DNA of 64,000 nt from NCBI GenBank assembly GCA_043228905.1, contig JBHGNT010000002.1, forward strand, positions 6,262,001-6,326,000, in the 5' to 3' direction. This document shows, piece by piece, positions 45,673 through 58,225 of this stretch. The first letter of the stretch is position 1, and each line of letters starts with the position of its first letter. Source of the stretch: Azolla caroliniana (Eukaryota > Polypodiophyta). The notes under the pieces were generated by a model. It was not told the origin of the DNA. It was given only the letters and a program-made list of their open reading frames with translations, and did no database searches. The position numbers were made by a program, and so were the translations under genes.

Positions 45673-47845
45673 AGGCACTGTCGACGACGACATATGCGAT
45701 AAACAGATCACCCTCAGTACCCTTGGACGGAGACACGCCACCGAGAGTTTGGACCGGTAAGGAAGTGTCCTACCAGCATCTGAAGGTATTCGGGTGTCTT
45801 GCGTACGTGCATATTGCTAAGGACCGAAGAGGAAAGTTGGATCCAAAGACCCGGCCATGCATATTCCTCGGTTACGACGACGATGAGTTCGGCTACCGAG
45901 TGTGGAACCTGGTCGACAAGAAGGTATTCCAGAGTCGAGATATTATCTTTATGGAGGACAAGACGCTCGCCGACTGGGAGTTGGAGAAGAAGATAATGAG
46001 CTCCGAGTCGATCGGTAAGGATCGATTCTACGATGAGCAGACCCAACAGGCAAGAGATCGGTTAGCACTCGAGGAACCAGCCGGTTACGGTGAGGATACC
46101 GAACCGGCAGAAGAAGAAGTAGAGGAAGCTGAAACCGGAACCGGCCAAGATCCTGAATCGGATTCGGATGAAGAGCAAATGGAGGGGCCGGTTACCGAAT
46201 CCCAAAGATGGAGATATCCTCTCAGAGAGAGAAGGCCCCCCCGGAGATTTCCGGATGCAAAGCATGTGCTGCTGACCGATGAAGGGGAGCCAGAAAGCTT
46301 CGAGGAAGCTAAAAGTGACGCCCATAGCCGCAAATGGTTAAGTGCCATGCAGGATGAGATGGATTCCCTGCATGAGAACCATACGTATGAACTGGTGGAG
46401 TTGCCAAAAGGAAAGAGGGCACTCCGAAACAAGTGGGTGTACAAGTTGAAACCGGGAGATGCCGGCAACCCCCCGAGACACAAAGCCAAGATCGTGGTGA
46501 AGGGGTTCCAGCAAAAGAAGGGCGTGGACTTCGACGAGATATTTGCCCCGGTAGTAAAGATGACCTCCATCCGGACGGTGCTGAGTATAATGGCATGCAT
46601 GGACCTCGAGGTAGAGCAGCTGGACGTGAAGACAACATTCCTTCACGGTGACCTCGAAGAGGAGATCTACATGCAACAACCAGAAGGATTCGTGGAGAAA
46701 GGGAAGGAGCACCTAGTATGCCGGTTGAAGAAGAGCCTGTACGGACTGAAGCAGGCTCCCCGGCAATGGTACCGGAAGTTCGAATCCTTCACGACCGATC
46801 AAGGGTACCACAAGACACAGGCTGACCAATGTGTGTTCGTGAAGAAGTTCAAAGGAGGCGACTTCCAGATACTCCTTCTGTACGTGGACGACATGTTGAT
46901 CGTCGGACGAAACCCAGCTAGGATACGGATGTTGAAGAAGGCTCTCAATAGAACCTTCGCGGTCAAAGACTTGGGTCCGGCAAGACAGATGTTGGGGATG
47001 CATATCATCCGGAACCGGCCAACGAAGCAACTGTGGCTGTCACAAGAGAAATATGTGACAACGATGCTTCAGCGGTTCAACATGTCAGATGCGAAACCGG
47101 TCGGATCGACACTTCCGGCAAACTGCAACTTATCCGGTAAGCAAAGCCCAAAGACGAAAGGAGAGAACGCGGATATGATGAAGGTTCCATATGCCTCTGC
47201 CGTCAGGAGCTTAATGTACGCAATGGTGTGTACCCGACCGGATATAGGATACGCAGTCGGAGTGGTGAGCCGGTTTATGAGCAATCTCGGCAAGGAGCAC
47301 TGGAACGCGGTCAAATGGATACTCTGGTACTTGAAGGGCACTTCAAATATGTGTCTCTAATTCGGCTCCGGAAAACCTCAACTTGATGGTTTTACCAATT
47401 CGGACATGTCAGCTGATGTGGATACCAACCGGTCTACATCCGGGTATGTAATAATATATGCAGGGGGAGTTGTTTCGTGGCAGTCGAGGCTGCAGAAGAG
47501 GGTTGCGTTGTCAACCACGGAGGCGGAGTACATGGCGGTTGTGGAAGCCGGCAAGGAAATATTATGGATGAAGGACTTCATGGGAGAGCTCGGTATCCGA
47601 CAAGATGAATACCGGCTCTATTGCGACAGTCAAAGTGCCATCCACCTTGCTAAGAACACAGCGTACCATTCCAGCGTAGGTATCACTGGATTCAGGAAAG
47701 AGTGGAGAACCAGGAGTTCGCGTTGACGAAGATCCACATGGCCGAGAACGGGTCAGATATGTTGACCAAAGTACTCATACCCGACAAGCTGGATGCATGC
47801 CGGAAGCGAGTCGGACTAGTGAGACATCCCATGCCGGAGTGAAGG
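45513..47845 (+). pseudogene. Copia-E integrase end, RT and RNase H
   Basis: A 615-codon frame from LNRLAERMNRTIMERVQSML through KVFGCLAYVHIAKDRRGKLD, an acidic linker, RT (GFQQKKGVDFDEIFAPVVK, EQLDVKTTFLHGDLEEE, LLYVDDM near 46880) to RNase H. A TAA at 47358 replaces Arg in the CLRFGSG block. RNase H continues (TNSDMSADVDTNRS, LSTTEAEYMAV) with a deletion near 47670, and ends HPMPE at about 47842. Confidence 0.86.
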
Positions 47846-47852
47846 GGGAGTT

Positions 47853-48453
47853 TGTTAGGAAACAGGTCCCTCCGGATGGGAAGTGAGAAGAACAGTACTA
47901 AAGAAATTGGATGACAAGTACCCGGCTACGGAGAGCTGGATGGTGCAGACCCGATGGGAACCGGATGACGAGTACCCGACAAGCGCCGGATGACCGGATG
48001 AAGAGACATATTCGTAAATATGTTTCTGAGAGTCCATCGTGGCTATATTTGTAAATAGCCGAAAATTTCATATTAGTATAAATATGACTTAGGGCAAACT
48101 TTTTTGGTGTGTTGTTAATTGTTGTTTGCGCAAGATCAGAGCGCGTAACTATGTACAGAGTGTGAGAGAGGAAGAGGTCGTTGCCTCTGTTGTAACCGCC
48201 GCCTGTGGCGAAGATAAAAAAAAATGCTCGAGATTGTTGCCTCGGTGCTTTACTGTTGTACACTGTAACATAGTGATAGTTTGCAGCCTGTGGGCTGCCG
48301 TGGTTTTTCCCTAGTTTGGGTTTTCCACGTAAACATCCTCTGTACTCTTCTCTTCACTGTGTCGTGCATTCATTCCCGTTTTTTTTTTCTGTGTATGATT
48401 CTAAGCTCGGTTGTGGCCGAGCGTTGCGCATACCGAGCGTGCAGTTCTTGACA
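47853..48453 (+). repeat. Copia-E 3' LTR
   Basis: 601 bp, TGTTAGGAAACAGG...TTCTTGACA, after the polypurine tract GAAGGGGGAGTT. The right end coincides with the start of duplication unit 2. Confidence 0.88.
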
Positions 48454-48454
48454 A

Positions 48455-50300
48455 TTGGTTGGTCTCCCATCCAATTCTTGTCAAACTTGTATCTACTATC
48501 ACAAAGACTTTTACCCCAGATGCATAATTAGACTTTGTCAGAGCTAGTTCTTCTAAGTTGTAAGCCTTTGAGACTTCTCATTACTTCGACATTTGAACTT
48601 TCTTCCTTTCTTAGGTAGCCTATACAAGGGTTGCCAGATACACATAACATGCAATCTATTTCCCATTTGAACTTTCTTCCTTTCTTAGGCAGCCTATACA
48701 AGGGTTTTGCCAGATACACATAACATGCAATCTATTTCCCATTTGAACTTTCTTCCTTTCTTAGGTAGCCTATACAAGGGTTTTGCCATATACGCATAAT
48801 ATGCAATCCAAAATGTGGTAAAATGCATGTATGCCCCCAAGAATCTTCGTAATTCGTTTTGTGATTGACATTCTTCTTTCATTTTGTGGATGGCGTTCAC
48901 CTTTTCTAGAGGGAGCTTTTGATTAAATGATCTGCAAAGGTATCCCACAACTAGTACCTCTTGTTTCCCGAATGCCAATTTGTCATAAGAGAACATGATG
49001 TATGCACCTTCATTCCTTTGTAACAACCTTCCACAATTACCAATGTTGTTAAAAACAAATTACGAGAACCCATTTGGCCCTAACATTTCATCCTTCTTTG
49101 AATTCAAACATCTTTTGATGCGAATTTCATCCAAACGTTTATTACATTCGAGGATACAACTAAATAGTCTACACTATTGTTGTCCCTTTCTCTAATAGTC
49201 CATAGTAGAAATCGTCTCTATTGTCACTCTTAAGACTATCCCAATTTTTTTCATAGTTTAGTTGAACAATTAAGAACTTTACCAAACCTTCCTTGTCTTG
49301 ACCTTGAACCTGTGCATGCACAAATTCATTATCAAGGAATTTCATCTCCATTGGAACTAGTGTACTATACAGTTCTCTAGGGATAACAAAATACATTGCC
49401 AAATTTTGGATGAAGAAGTATTGGATGGTTTTGACATCACCAATTTTCACATGTACTTTAGCCCCATGTAGTTACTCAATGGCTTTTGTGGTTTCTCAAA
49501 TCTTCCATCCATGTCTTGAAGTCATTGTCTAGTGTCCCTATCAATTTTGTCCAAATATATAAGATTAATATTCGCCCCATGATCAATTAATGCCACAATT
49601 GGCTCCTTAACATTCCAAATCCAAACATGGGTTTCAGTCGTTGATCTAGCCTAGGGTGGCCTCGTGTAATGACTATTAGCATATTCTTCATTATCTTTGA
49701 GTGCTTAAATTATGGTAGCACTCATGGACATGTTCAAGGGTTTGGATCCTTTTACTATGGTACATTAGGTTTATATTTATTCATAAGCGCAAAGTTAACA
49801 TCATGAAACTCTTTTTTAATAACCCCGAGGATTTCCTGTAATGTAAAGTCCACTTAATTTCTTAATAGTCTCTCAAATCCCAAGCTCAAATATGTTGGAA
49901 TACCTGTCTCTTTTTACTTTTTTATTCATCATGGGATCCACATTCATCTTCTAGCTTCACTAAGTGTCATGCTTCTTGGAAGGGCCAGGTTTCTTGTCTA
50001 TTCATGCCCTTTTCTCTTCGACTAAGACCGCATAATTTGGACAAATTTCCTCCACAAGGCCTTTTTCCTCCTCCATGGGATCATCCCAACCTATCATTTT
50101 CTGTACCCATCTCTTGGATTCATCTGCCTCATCCTTTCACAATTTCCCCTTCCCTACATGCTCCATGACGATTGGCCCAAAATTCTCTTTCATGAGAAAC
50201 CCTGGCTCTTGTCTAATGACCTACTAAGATCCCATTTGATGAGGAGTCTGGATTGTCTTCTTCCATTAGTATGGACCAAAGTAAACTTTTAGTATCATTT
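48455..50300 (-). pseudogene. Gypsy remnant, unit 2 copy
   Basis: Same decayed RT and protease blocks as 26112-27960, with frames 49026-48694 and 49450-49169. The 76-bp triplication is at about 48592-48815, with a 2-bp deletion. Confidence 0.7.
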
Positions 50301-50580
50301 TTCATTAAATGCATACAGTTCAACCTTACGTAAACTGCATTGCAATTCATAGTAGCATTACTTAAATACCAACATGTGCTCTTAAATCATACAACATGGA
50401 CTCTTTTGAATCATTTGAGAAAAAACTACAGGTTTTATGTAAACTTGCTTTTATGTATCGGTGACCGCATTCATCTACCATAACATTTGAAGGCATCATT
50501 CATGTTATTCAAAATCACTTTAATTTGCATAGACATACATAATTCCAATTAAAGAATAAATGTATTTATTCTTTGAAAGA
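50301..50580. other. SDR3 3' flank
   Basis: Near identical to 27960-28239, including the post-stop inverted repeat with AATAAA signals. Confidence 0.5.
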
Positions 50581-51709
50581 TCATGTTGCCTGTTGGTATG
50601 TTCGATCGGTAATAGTGTTGCCACCATCGATAATAAGGTTGTGGCCACTCACAAAAGTAGACTCATCCGACGCCAAATATAAGACAGCTTGTGCAACATC
50701 TGAGGTAGAAAATGTATGACCAACAAGAACATTGGTGGAGTCAACAAACGCTTGAACCTCATGCTCTGATACTGAATGCTTACCAGTAAGATCTCGGAGC
50801 AATTTCATGGAAGCTGGTGTTATGACTGCAGATGGGGAAACACAGTTCACACGAATCCCATACTTCCCTAGATCACTAGCTGCTCCTTTCATAAGCCCAA
50901 GAAGGGCATGTTTTGAAATGGTGTATTCTATAGGTGCTACAGAAGCGGTAACACTTGCCATACTTGAAGTACAAATAATAACACCCCTTGTTTGGGTCTC
51001 AACCATAACCTTACTCGCATGTTTTACGGCAAGGACCATACCACGTAGATTGACATTCATCACATTGTCGAAGTTCGTTATATCCAAGTTTTGCATCCCA
51101 CCCGTCACATTTCCGACGATCCCGGCATTACTATACATTATGTCAAGCTTCCCCCACTTGTTCAATGCTTGTTTTACAAGTCCCTCCATGTCCGACTCCA
51201 GTGTCACATCACAATGCTTGTAGATAGCGACGTGGTGGCCGAGCTCATCTGCAAGATGGGTGCCCAAATCATCCTGGATATCTCCTATTACGACCAAGGC
51301 ACCATTTTCAACAAACAAGCGCGCGGTTGCCTCACCGATGCCACTTGCCCCACCTGTGATGACACACACTTTGCCCTCGAGCCTATCTCATGCAATTAAT
51401 AAACACCGCAAAGAATGATCGAGCTTAATAATTCTTGTAAACACTATACATTTGTCCAAACTACAGAAATTGTATCCAAATTTATAACAATGAGGGATGA
51501 GACTCATGGCAAAAACAAAGCAATCTCAGTTCAAGTACTATTAAACAAAGCAACCAACAACTCTCATTAGATTAATATTGTATTGAAACCTCAAAACCAC
51601 CAAACCAAATTAAGATATAAAGCCATATTGAGATGGTTGAAAATATTGAATGGGTAGTAATGAGTAAAATGAACCAAAATGAAACTAATTACCTTCGAGC
51701 ACTTGCCAT
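50581..51709 (-). CDS. SDR3, short-chain dehydrogenase/reductase, recent copy of SDR2
   Basis: Coding exons 51709-51693 and 51382-50581 (minus), GT-AG intron, 272 aa. All catalytic and cofactor motifs are intact: TGGASGIG, Asp40, Asn117, Ser about 146, Tyr159, Lys163. Against SDR2 I count five substitutions in exon 2, of which four change the protein. Three of these (Val to Ala, Val to Ala, Phe to Leu) fall in 12 residues after VNCVSPS, the segment that in SDRs leads into the substrate loop. The fourth is Ala to Thr in DES(A/T)FVSG. SDR1 and SDR2 agree at both Val sites, so the Ala states are probably derived. The promoter TATA is altered. It may be a copy with changed specificity or a gene starting to decay. 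Confidence 0.88.
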
Positions 51710-51746
51710 TTTCTTGTGAATGATTTCATAACCTTCCCATTCGTTC

Positions 51747-51753
51747 TGATATA
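51747..51753 (-). promoter_or_regulatory. Mutated TATA box of SDR3
   Basis: Minus-strand TATATCA replaces the TATATAA of SDR1 and SDR2 (base 51748 is G where 29407 is T). The position relative to the ATG is unchanged. Confidence 0.65.
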
Positions 51754-51984
51754 GAATGAAAGAACTATAGTTTTATAAGATTCCCATTCATTGTTTTGAA
51801 TAAAATATTATAATAGATTTAGACAAAATTATAAAGTAATTGATTGACAAATATGCAAATGTAGACACTAGTATTGCCACGTTTTGAGTTCGACCATGTT
51901 TGATTGACTAATTATCATAGACCTAGACTGATTATAATATAATATTACCATAGACAAATTGTAAACTAATTGATTGTCAATTGT

Positions 51985-52214
51985 GCAACTTGATCAATGC
52001 TTGAGTTACGAGGCCTTGTAAGATTGATGCCATTATGTCATCATAATCCTTATAAATAGCAACATGTTCATTAACCTCATCACCAAGATGGGTATTCATA
52101 TTTTCTTGGGCATCTCCTATTATGACCAAGTCATTGTTTTCACCAAATCAGCACGTGGTACCATCAACCATGCCACTTGCTCTACCATTGATGATGACTA
52201 CTTTCCCCTTGAGA
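51985..52214 (-). pseudogene. SDR pseudo-exon, unit 2 copy
   Basis: Same broken exon fragment as 29644-29873 (LKGKVVIINGRASGMVDGTT, stop). It predates the duplication. Confidence 0.87.
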
Positions 52215-52806
52215 ATAGGCCATGTGAATAATACAAACCGCAAAAAAGAAATGGGGTCTTGATCATATTTTCTAAAGACTATTCCTTTCATAACATTGTC
52301 GATTAAGGGGACCCCATTTTCCTTTTCTTCGTTTGACATTATTATTATTTATTGATATTGCAGTAATAATGTTTTTAGCAATTATTGTCATCGTGAAGGC
52401 ATATGAAAGAATATTCATAAATAACTACAAAATAATTTGTAACATGATACGTGTTAGTCCATGCTAAGGAGTGGATGATCAAATCATGTAGTTGACAAAA
52501 CAATTTGATGAGTTGGTCGGTTGATCAAAAGCTATGGCTTTTGTTATGGATTAACAAAAAAAATCAATGTGTTCTCACAAGAATCCACAAATTCTAGGGT
52601 GTGAAAGATGCAAGCAAAACAATAGGTATCCTAGACCAGGAAAGATGGAATTTGATATTTCTACCTACGTTGATTTTGGTGAAGCCAATGTCTGTAGGAT
52701 GGCTTTTGTTATGGATTAATAAAAAAAAGGTCAATGTGTTCTCACTGATCAAAAGTGATGTCTTTTGTTATGGATTAACAAAAAAAGTCTATTGTGTTCT
52801 CACAAG
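52215..52806. other. Flank of pseudo-exon with coding-like segment copy
   Basis: Corresponds to 29874-30465. The unrecognised CERCKQNNRYPR segment lies at 52582-52703, and again at 53272-53393. Confidence 0.5.
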
Positions 52807-53264
52807 TAACAATCGGCAACAGTTCGGTTCGGTTCAAGAGTGTCCAAACCGAACCAGTTTGGACCCGAACTGTTTACAAATCTTCAAACTTGAACCAAAC
52901 CAAACCACGAAACCATTTGGTAAAAATCCAAACCGTTAAACCGCTAAAACTACGGTTTCGTGGTTCGGTTTCGGTTTTCGACATAAGTCAAAATTCAAAA
53001 TGTAAAATTTAAAATTTAAAGATTTTTCCTATAATGTGAGAATTAGGCCTTAAAATAAAAATGTTGTTTAAAAAAAAAGTTTACAATTTATTTTATTTTT
53101 TTAGAATTAAAAAAACCATCGAACCGTTTAAACTGCGGTTTTAAACCATTAAAACCAAACAGAACCGAACCGTTCAACCCCCAAACCGAACTGAACTGTT
53201 AAAACCATTATGTTGCGGTTTCGTAGTTTGGTTCAGTTCGGAACTGAACTGTTGCCGATTGGTA
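52807..53264. mobile_element. hAT-type MITE, unit 2 copy
   Basis: Same insertion as 30466-30923, with 8-bp target duplications CTCACAAG and CTCGCAAG. A few substitutions. Confidence 0.85.
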
Positions 53265-53759
53265 CTCGCAAGAATCCACAAATTCTAGGGTGTGAAAGAT
53301 GCAAACAAAATAATAGATATCCTAGACTAGAAAAGATTGAATTTGATTTTACTACCTATGTTGATTTTGATGAAGCCAATGTGTGTAGGATGGCATGTCC
53401 ATGTACACTTGGCCCAATCCCTTCTTTAATTATATTTAGAAGCACTTAGGATTGTTCTCATGAGAGTGTGTGGGGATATCTACTTGGGTCTTTGAATTTC
53501 TTTATTTTAGGAGTGAGTGATTGTATAAGATCAATTGGGTGTTTGTAAGAATATGCATACCCAAGAAGGTACCAAGTCTCTGCATATGGTTGTTTTTAAT
53601 GGTTGTGTATGAGTATGAATGCAAGCATTCAAACGTTTGAAAACAAACACGTTTGAAAAGGGAAAAATGCATGGTGATTTTTCTTTGTTTTTCATTAGCT
53701 ATTACTACAAATTACCTCACTCTAGTGGTAAGTTGTCATGCCAATGTTGTTTATGTCTT
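53265..53759. other. Spacer with coding-like segment and tRNA-like boxes
   Basis: Copy of 30924-31409. It has a short insertion near 53640 (AAACAAACACGTTTG). Otherwise no gene. Confidence 0.5.
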
Positions 53760-54330
53760 GGGTTCAATCCCCAATTTTCTCATCTCTGTATCGTTAGTGT
53801 CATGTCATCAAACCAAAATTTTATGTTAGTGTTATATTAATTTTCTCATCTCTTTATCGTTAGTGTCATGTCATACCAAATTTTTATGTTAGTGTTATAT
53901 TGATTTTCTCATCTCTTTATCGTTAGTGTCATGTCATACCAAATTTTTATGTTAGTGTTATATTGATTTTCTCATCTCTTTATCGTTAGTGTCATGTCAT
54001 ACCAAATTTTTATGTTAGTGTTATATTGATTTTCTCATCTCTTTATCGTTAGTGTCATGTCATACCAAATTTTTATGTTAGTGTTATATTGATTTTCTCA
54101 TCTCTTTATCGTTAGTGTCATGTCATACCAAATTTTTATGTTAGTGTTATATTGATTTTCTCATCTCTTTATCGTTAGTGTCATGTCATACCAAATTTTT
54201 ATGTTAGTGTTATATTGATTTTCTCATCTCTTTATCGTTAGTGTCATGTCATACCAAATTTTTATGTTAGTGTTATATTGATTTTCTCATCTCTTTATCG
54301 TTAGTGTCATGTCATACCAAATTTTTATGG
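53760..54330. repeat. 63-bp VNTR, about nine copies
   Basis: TTTTTATGTTAGTG recurs every 63 bp. The units are more homogeneous than in unit 1. It ends abruptly against LINE sequence at 54331. Confidence 0.9.
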
Positions 54331-57300
54331 TGTCGTATTGATTCTACTGCATTTGGACACTCTACACAATTAGGAGAGCTAAGGCTCCCACGTTGCCATG
54401 CTCCCATCGGTAGTGACTTATGTATTAATAGCCATTGGAACGTGGTAATTCGCCTCGCGTGTTGTTGTTTCCGGATTTTCTGCCAAAACTTGGTGATAAT
54501 TGTGTGAGGAACTTGATATGTGTGCCAAACCTTTGTAATTGCCGGCTCTCAGGCAGTTTGAGCAGCTAGGATGTGGTGATCCAATCTAGTTGTGAATTGG
54601 AAGAAAGGGATGGGTTTGCTTCCTTGCTCCTCGTAAGGATCACACCATGTCCATTGCAAAGGGTCCCAATTGACCTTACGTAGCCATGTGTTTTCATGAG
54701 TACATATGTGCCAATCGGGTTGTACTTTGATCGGATCAGGATCTACAATCCATTTATGACCAGTATACACGAGCACTCGAATTGCGTTATTCTTTGTTGG
54801 TGTCTCAATGGCGTGCAATTCAGAGCCTTTGATCCTGTCTGGTGATCCCCTACCTCTTGGGATCAAAGATCCCTCCTCCTCATCGCCTATCCATTTCTCC
54901 ATTGTTGTCCTATGAGTAGCGCCTTCCCTAATCAGTAGAGCGGTATTGATTTCTAATCTCATAGTCCATCCGCTCCTGATGCCATGGAGTATGTTGGCTT
55001 GATCTTGTAGTGGCAGTGACATAAACCGTCTCCAACATTCTATACTTTTTCCCGAACCTTCTGTAATGTATCCCCATGACAACCCCTTACTTTATCCAAG
55101 TAGTTAATTAGATTCATCCTTGATACATGGGTTCCATTGGATACGTTGACTGAGCCAGGCAGGTTCGGAACTCGGTTGATCGCACTTGAGCCCTTCTCTA
55201 ATGTCACACCATGCCTTCCACATGGATGCACTGAATTTATCCTCCAAATGGTGGGAGAAACTAGGTTTGAGATCCATGTTTAGAATCCATCCCGTTTGGG
55301 GGGCCCAATTAACCCCTTTTCTTGGCCTAAAGTAAGCGAAATGTAACCGCGGTAGCATTTTTCAAAAGTCATTTCCTGGTTGGAGTCCTTGCACCACAAA
55401 TTTGGGAAGTAAGGATTTTGATTGTGAGAGGGGATCAACCAAACCCAATCCCCCTCTCGACTTAGGTGTTGTGAGTATAGTCCATGCCACCTTGGCGCGA
55501 GTTACGTGATCTTCCTTACTAGACCAAATGTAGTTGCGTACCAGTCGTTGAATCTGATGTATACTGTCCTTGGAGATTTCCCAACATGATAGACTGTACC
55601 ATGTTGTTGCGAGTAGTACCTAGTTTCCCACTATGATGCGACCTGCTAGCGATAATTTTTTCGAACTCCAATGTATCAACTTTCGTCAAATGGAATGGAT
55701 AACAAGTGCAATCATAGTCTCCGGCGGTATGTTGAAACCAATTTGGAACCCCAAATATTTGGTGCTCGCTCCTTGATCGATCCATTTGAAAGCAGGATGT
55801 GGGTGCCACGCAGGATGTGTTTCATGAGAAAGCCATATTGCACAGGATTTGTGCCAATTGATCATGGCATTGGATCTCTTGCAAAATACGGCTAACCCAC
55901 TTTCAAGCTTTTGTAGGTTTTCCAAGTCCCCTTGCAGGTAGACCGTTGTGTCATCTGCAAATTATATATCCAGGATGCTTTGATGAGAATGAGGCACGGG
56001 AAGACCATGTAGGTTGAGATGCCGCGAGCTGAGAAAGCAAGAGAGTGCTTCGGCGTATAATAGAAATAAGGATGGAGCTAGTGGGCATCCCTGTCGTACA
56101 GATCGGGATATTTGGAAAAAGGGGCCCCTTTCACTTGCCAGTGAAATGCAACTATTGTCGATCCTATAAAGTCCTGCAATGCCTTTGATCCATGTCTCTT
56201 GAAAGCCGAGTTTCCCCATCACACTTTCAAGAAAGTTCCAGCAAACCCTGTCATATGCTTTCTCAAAATCTAGTAGCACCACCGCTACCTTGTTGTTGGT
56301 ACACTTGGCAAGGGCTACTGCTTCCCAGAATGAGAAGAGGTTGTCTAGGATGCTTTGATTTCTAACGAAACCTGTCTGGGATGGATGAATGAGTTGAGGG
56401 AGAAGAGGTGTTAACCGGCATGGCACGATTTTTGCGAGCAACTTATAGACAATATTGAGAAGAGTTATGGGCCGCCACTTGCTAATGTCGTTGGCACTAC
56501 CACCACTTTTAGGAATGAGATGTATCATCCCTTGTCCAAATTCCTCTAGTATGTTTCCAGACGTGATGATCTCCTCATATGTCTGGAGGAGGTCTTCTTT
56601 AATAGTGTCCCAAAGGCATGTGAAAAAGTGAGGGGTGAGGCCGTCGATTCCGGGCCAACTATCTACGTCCAAATCAAAGAGGGCCTCCCATATCTCGATG
56701 GTTGATAGGGTACGCAAGAGCCATGTATTCATTTCCGTCGTGAATTTCTTGGGTATGCTTTGGAGGATAATATCTTCTCTTATGTCTTCCCCTATGGCCA
56801 TAATATCTTCAGTAAGTAGGTGCTTATAGTAACCTGTGGCAATATTCCTCATTTCATCGCCATCCTCAGTGGTCATTCCATCCGCTCGGTTGAGGCCGCG
56901 CATCATTGTTCTAGCGTGCCTCGGGCCTTTGGAGCAGAAGAATTCCTTCGTGGTTTTGTTCCCTACTCTAATCCATCGCACCATGCTTCCATGAAACTCC
57001 ATGTCGTATATTTCCTTTTCTGCCATGCTGAGTTCATGTTTGGCCATGGCTACTTGTCCTACAATCCAACTACATGACGGATATCTCTGTTGGAGTCATT
57101 GTAAGGCTATTATTCCCCGTTTTGTCCTTTGTCCCTTTTCTTGAGCATCCTTGCTTCTGGTCTTGACAAACTCATGTAGGAGAGTTGAAGCTCTTGTTAA
57201 TTTAGCTAGAAGTTTGTCAGATACTGATGAGACATTAACAAGTAATGACCATTGGTTGGAGAGTTGTTCCTTCACCTTTATAACTATGTAGATAGTGTGT

Positions 57301-58225
57301 GGGATGTGAGGCTGGAATGGGCCCCATTTTCGGTGCAATTGGAAATGACCAACTACCGGGTAATGGTCAGAGAAAGTCATGCCTGGAGTTATGCGACACC
57401 ACCCTCCCTTTGCTTCTAGAGCCGCGCCCGCATAAATGCGGTCAATGCGGGAAAGAGTGGGTTCACTATTCCGCCCATCTGATCGGGAGAATAAGAGAGA
57501 GTCCCTTTTTCGTTGGAAGTTGTCAGAATGCCAAATGTCTCGCAAGTTAAGGTGTACACATAGCTTCTCCCATTGTTTACGTTCCCTTCCTTGTAGAACT
57601 ATGGGATTGTTGTTGGAGCTATCATGAATGGATTCGATCTTATTAAAATCCCCTCCAATGCACCACTCTTCCGCACCCGCTACTTGTAGGCGGATGTGTT
57701 CCCAGAATGTTGCCCTTTCTGTTCTGCTATTTGGAGCATAAACATTCATGAAATTCCAGTGTTGCCCTTGGATGGCCAACGTGCAAAAATATGCCCTACC
57801 AGGTATAAGTGATTCCTGGTGTATGAGGCCTTGAGTTAGATGTTCCCGAATTAGAGTGCAAATACCACCATGATTTCCATCATCCCCTATTGTTGGCTCC
57901 CAAATTGTTCACCATGATCTTGATAAAAGATCTCCAACTTCCTTTAAACGAGTACTATCAAGGTGATGTTCCTGCAACATGATGATGTCATCATCACACC
58001 CTAATATATATTCCTCAAGATCTCTTCTTAGTTTCCATCTATTTTGCTGGTCCAATCGACTCCTGAGCCCTTGCACATTCCATGTTACAATCTTCATAAT
58101 TATGGAATGGAGTGGGAGATTTGTGCCTGATGCTTTGCACAACATGTTGTGAGTGGGGAGCACTCACCATTTAGACAGCCCGTCATTTCCATTGATGGAA
58201 TGATGGTCCACATCCATGAGTGGAG
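54331..58225 (-). mobile_element. LINE, unit 2 copy, main part
   Basis: Homologous to 33869-37735. RT frame 57047-55962 is open across the Trp that is a stop in unit 1 (KAYDRVCWNFLESVMGKLGF), but stops at DI just before FADDT. The endonuclease frame 57779-57096 (227 aa, CIGGDFNKIESIHDS, FSDHYPVVGHF) is better preserved than in unit 1. 58221-58225 is the Copia-D target duplication. The solo LTR and C-terminal tail are deleted. Confidence 0.86.

Larger units (their letters stand above)
26112..48453. repeat. Tandem segmental duplication, unit 1 (about 22.3 kb)
   Basis: 26112-38905 aligns with 48455-64000 at an offset of 22,341-22,343 bp up to the VNTR. Since unit 2 begins right after Copia-E's 3' LTR end (48453), unit 1 is inferred to run from 26112 to 48453. 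It contains SDR2, SDR pseudo-exon, MITE, VNTR, LINE, Copia-F part, Copia-A and Copia-C second copies, and Copia-E. Confidence 0.8.
43162..48453 (+). mobile_element. Copia-E, CCGG-rich copia, 5' LTR truncated
   Basis: Has both LTRs, an exact primer site (TGGTATCAGAGC at 43812-43823), gag, protease, integrase, RT and RNase H on the plus strand. A frameshift in protease, breaks in integrase and a stop in RNase H inactivate it. The left LTR has lost its first bases. The right LTR is complete and meets duplication unit 2 at 48454. The LTRs differ at about 15 of 470 compared positions. Confidence 0.9.
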
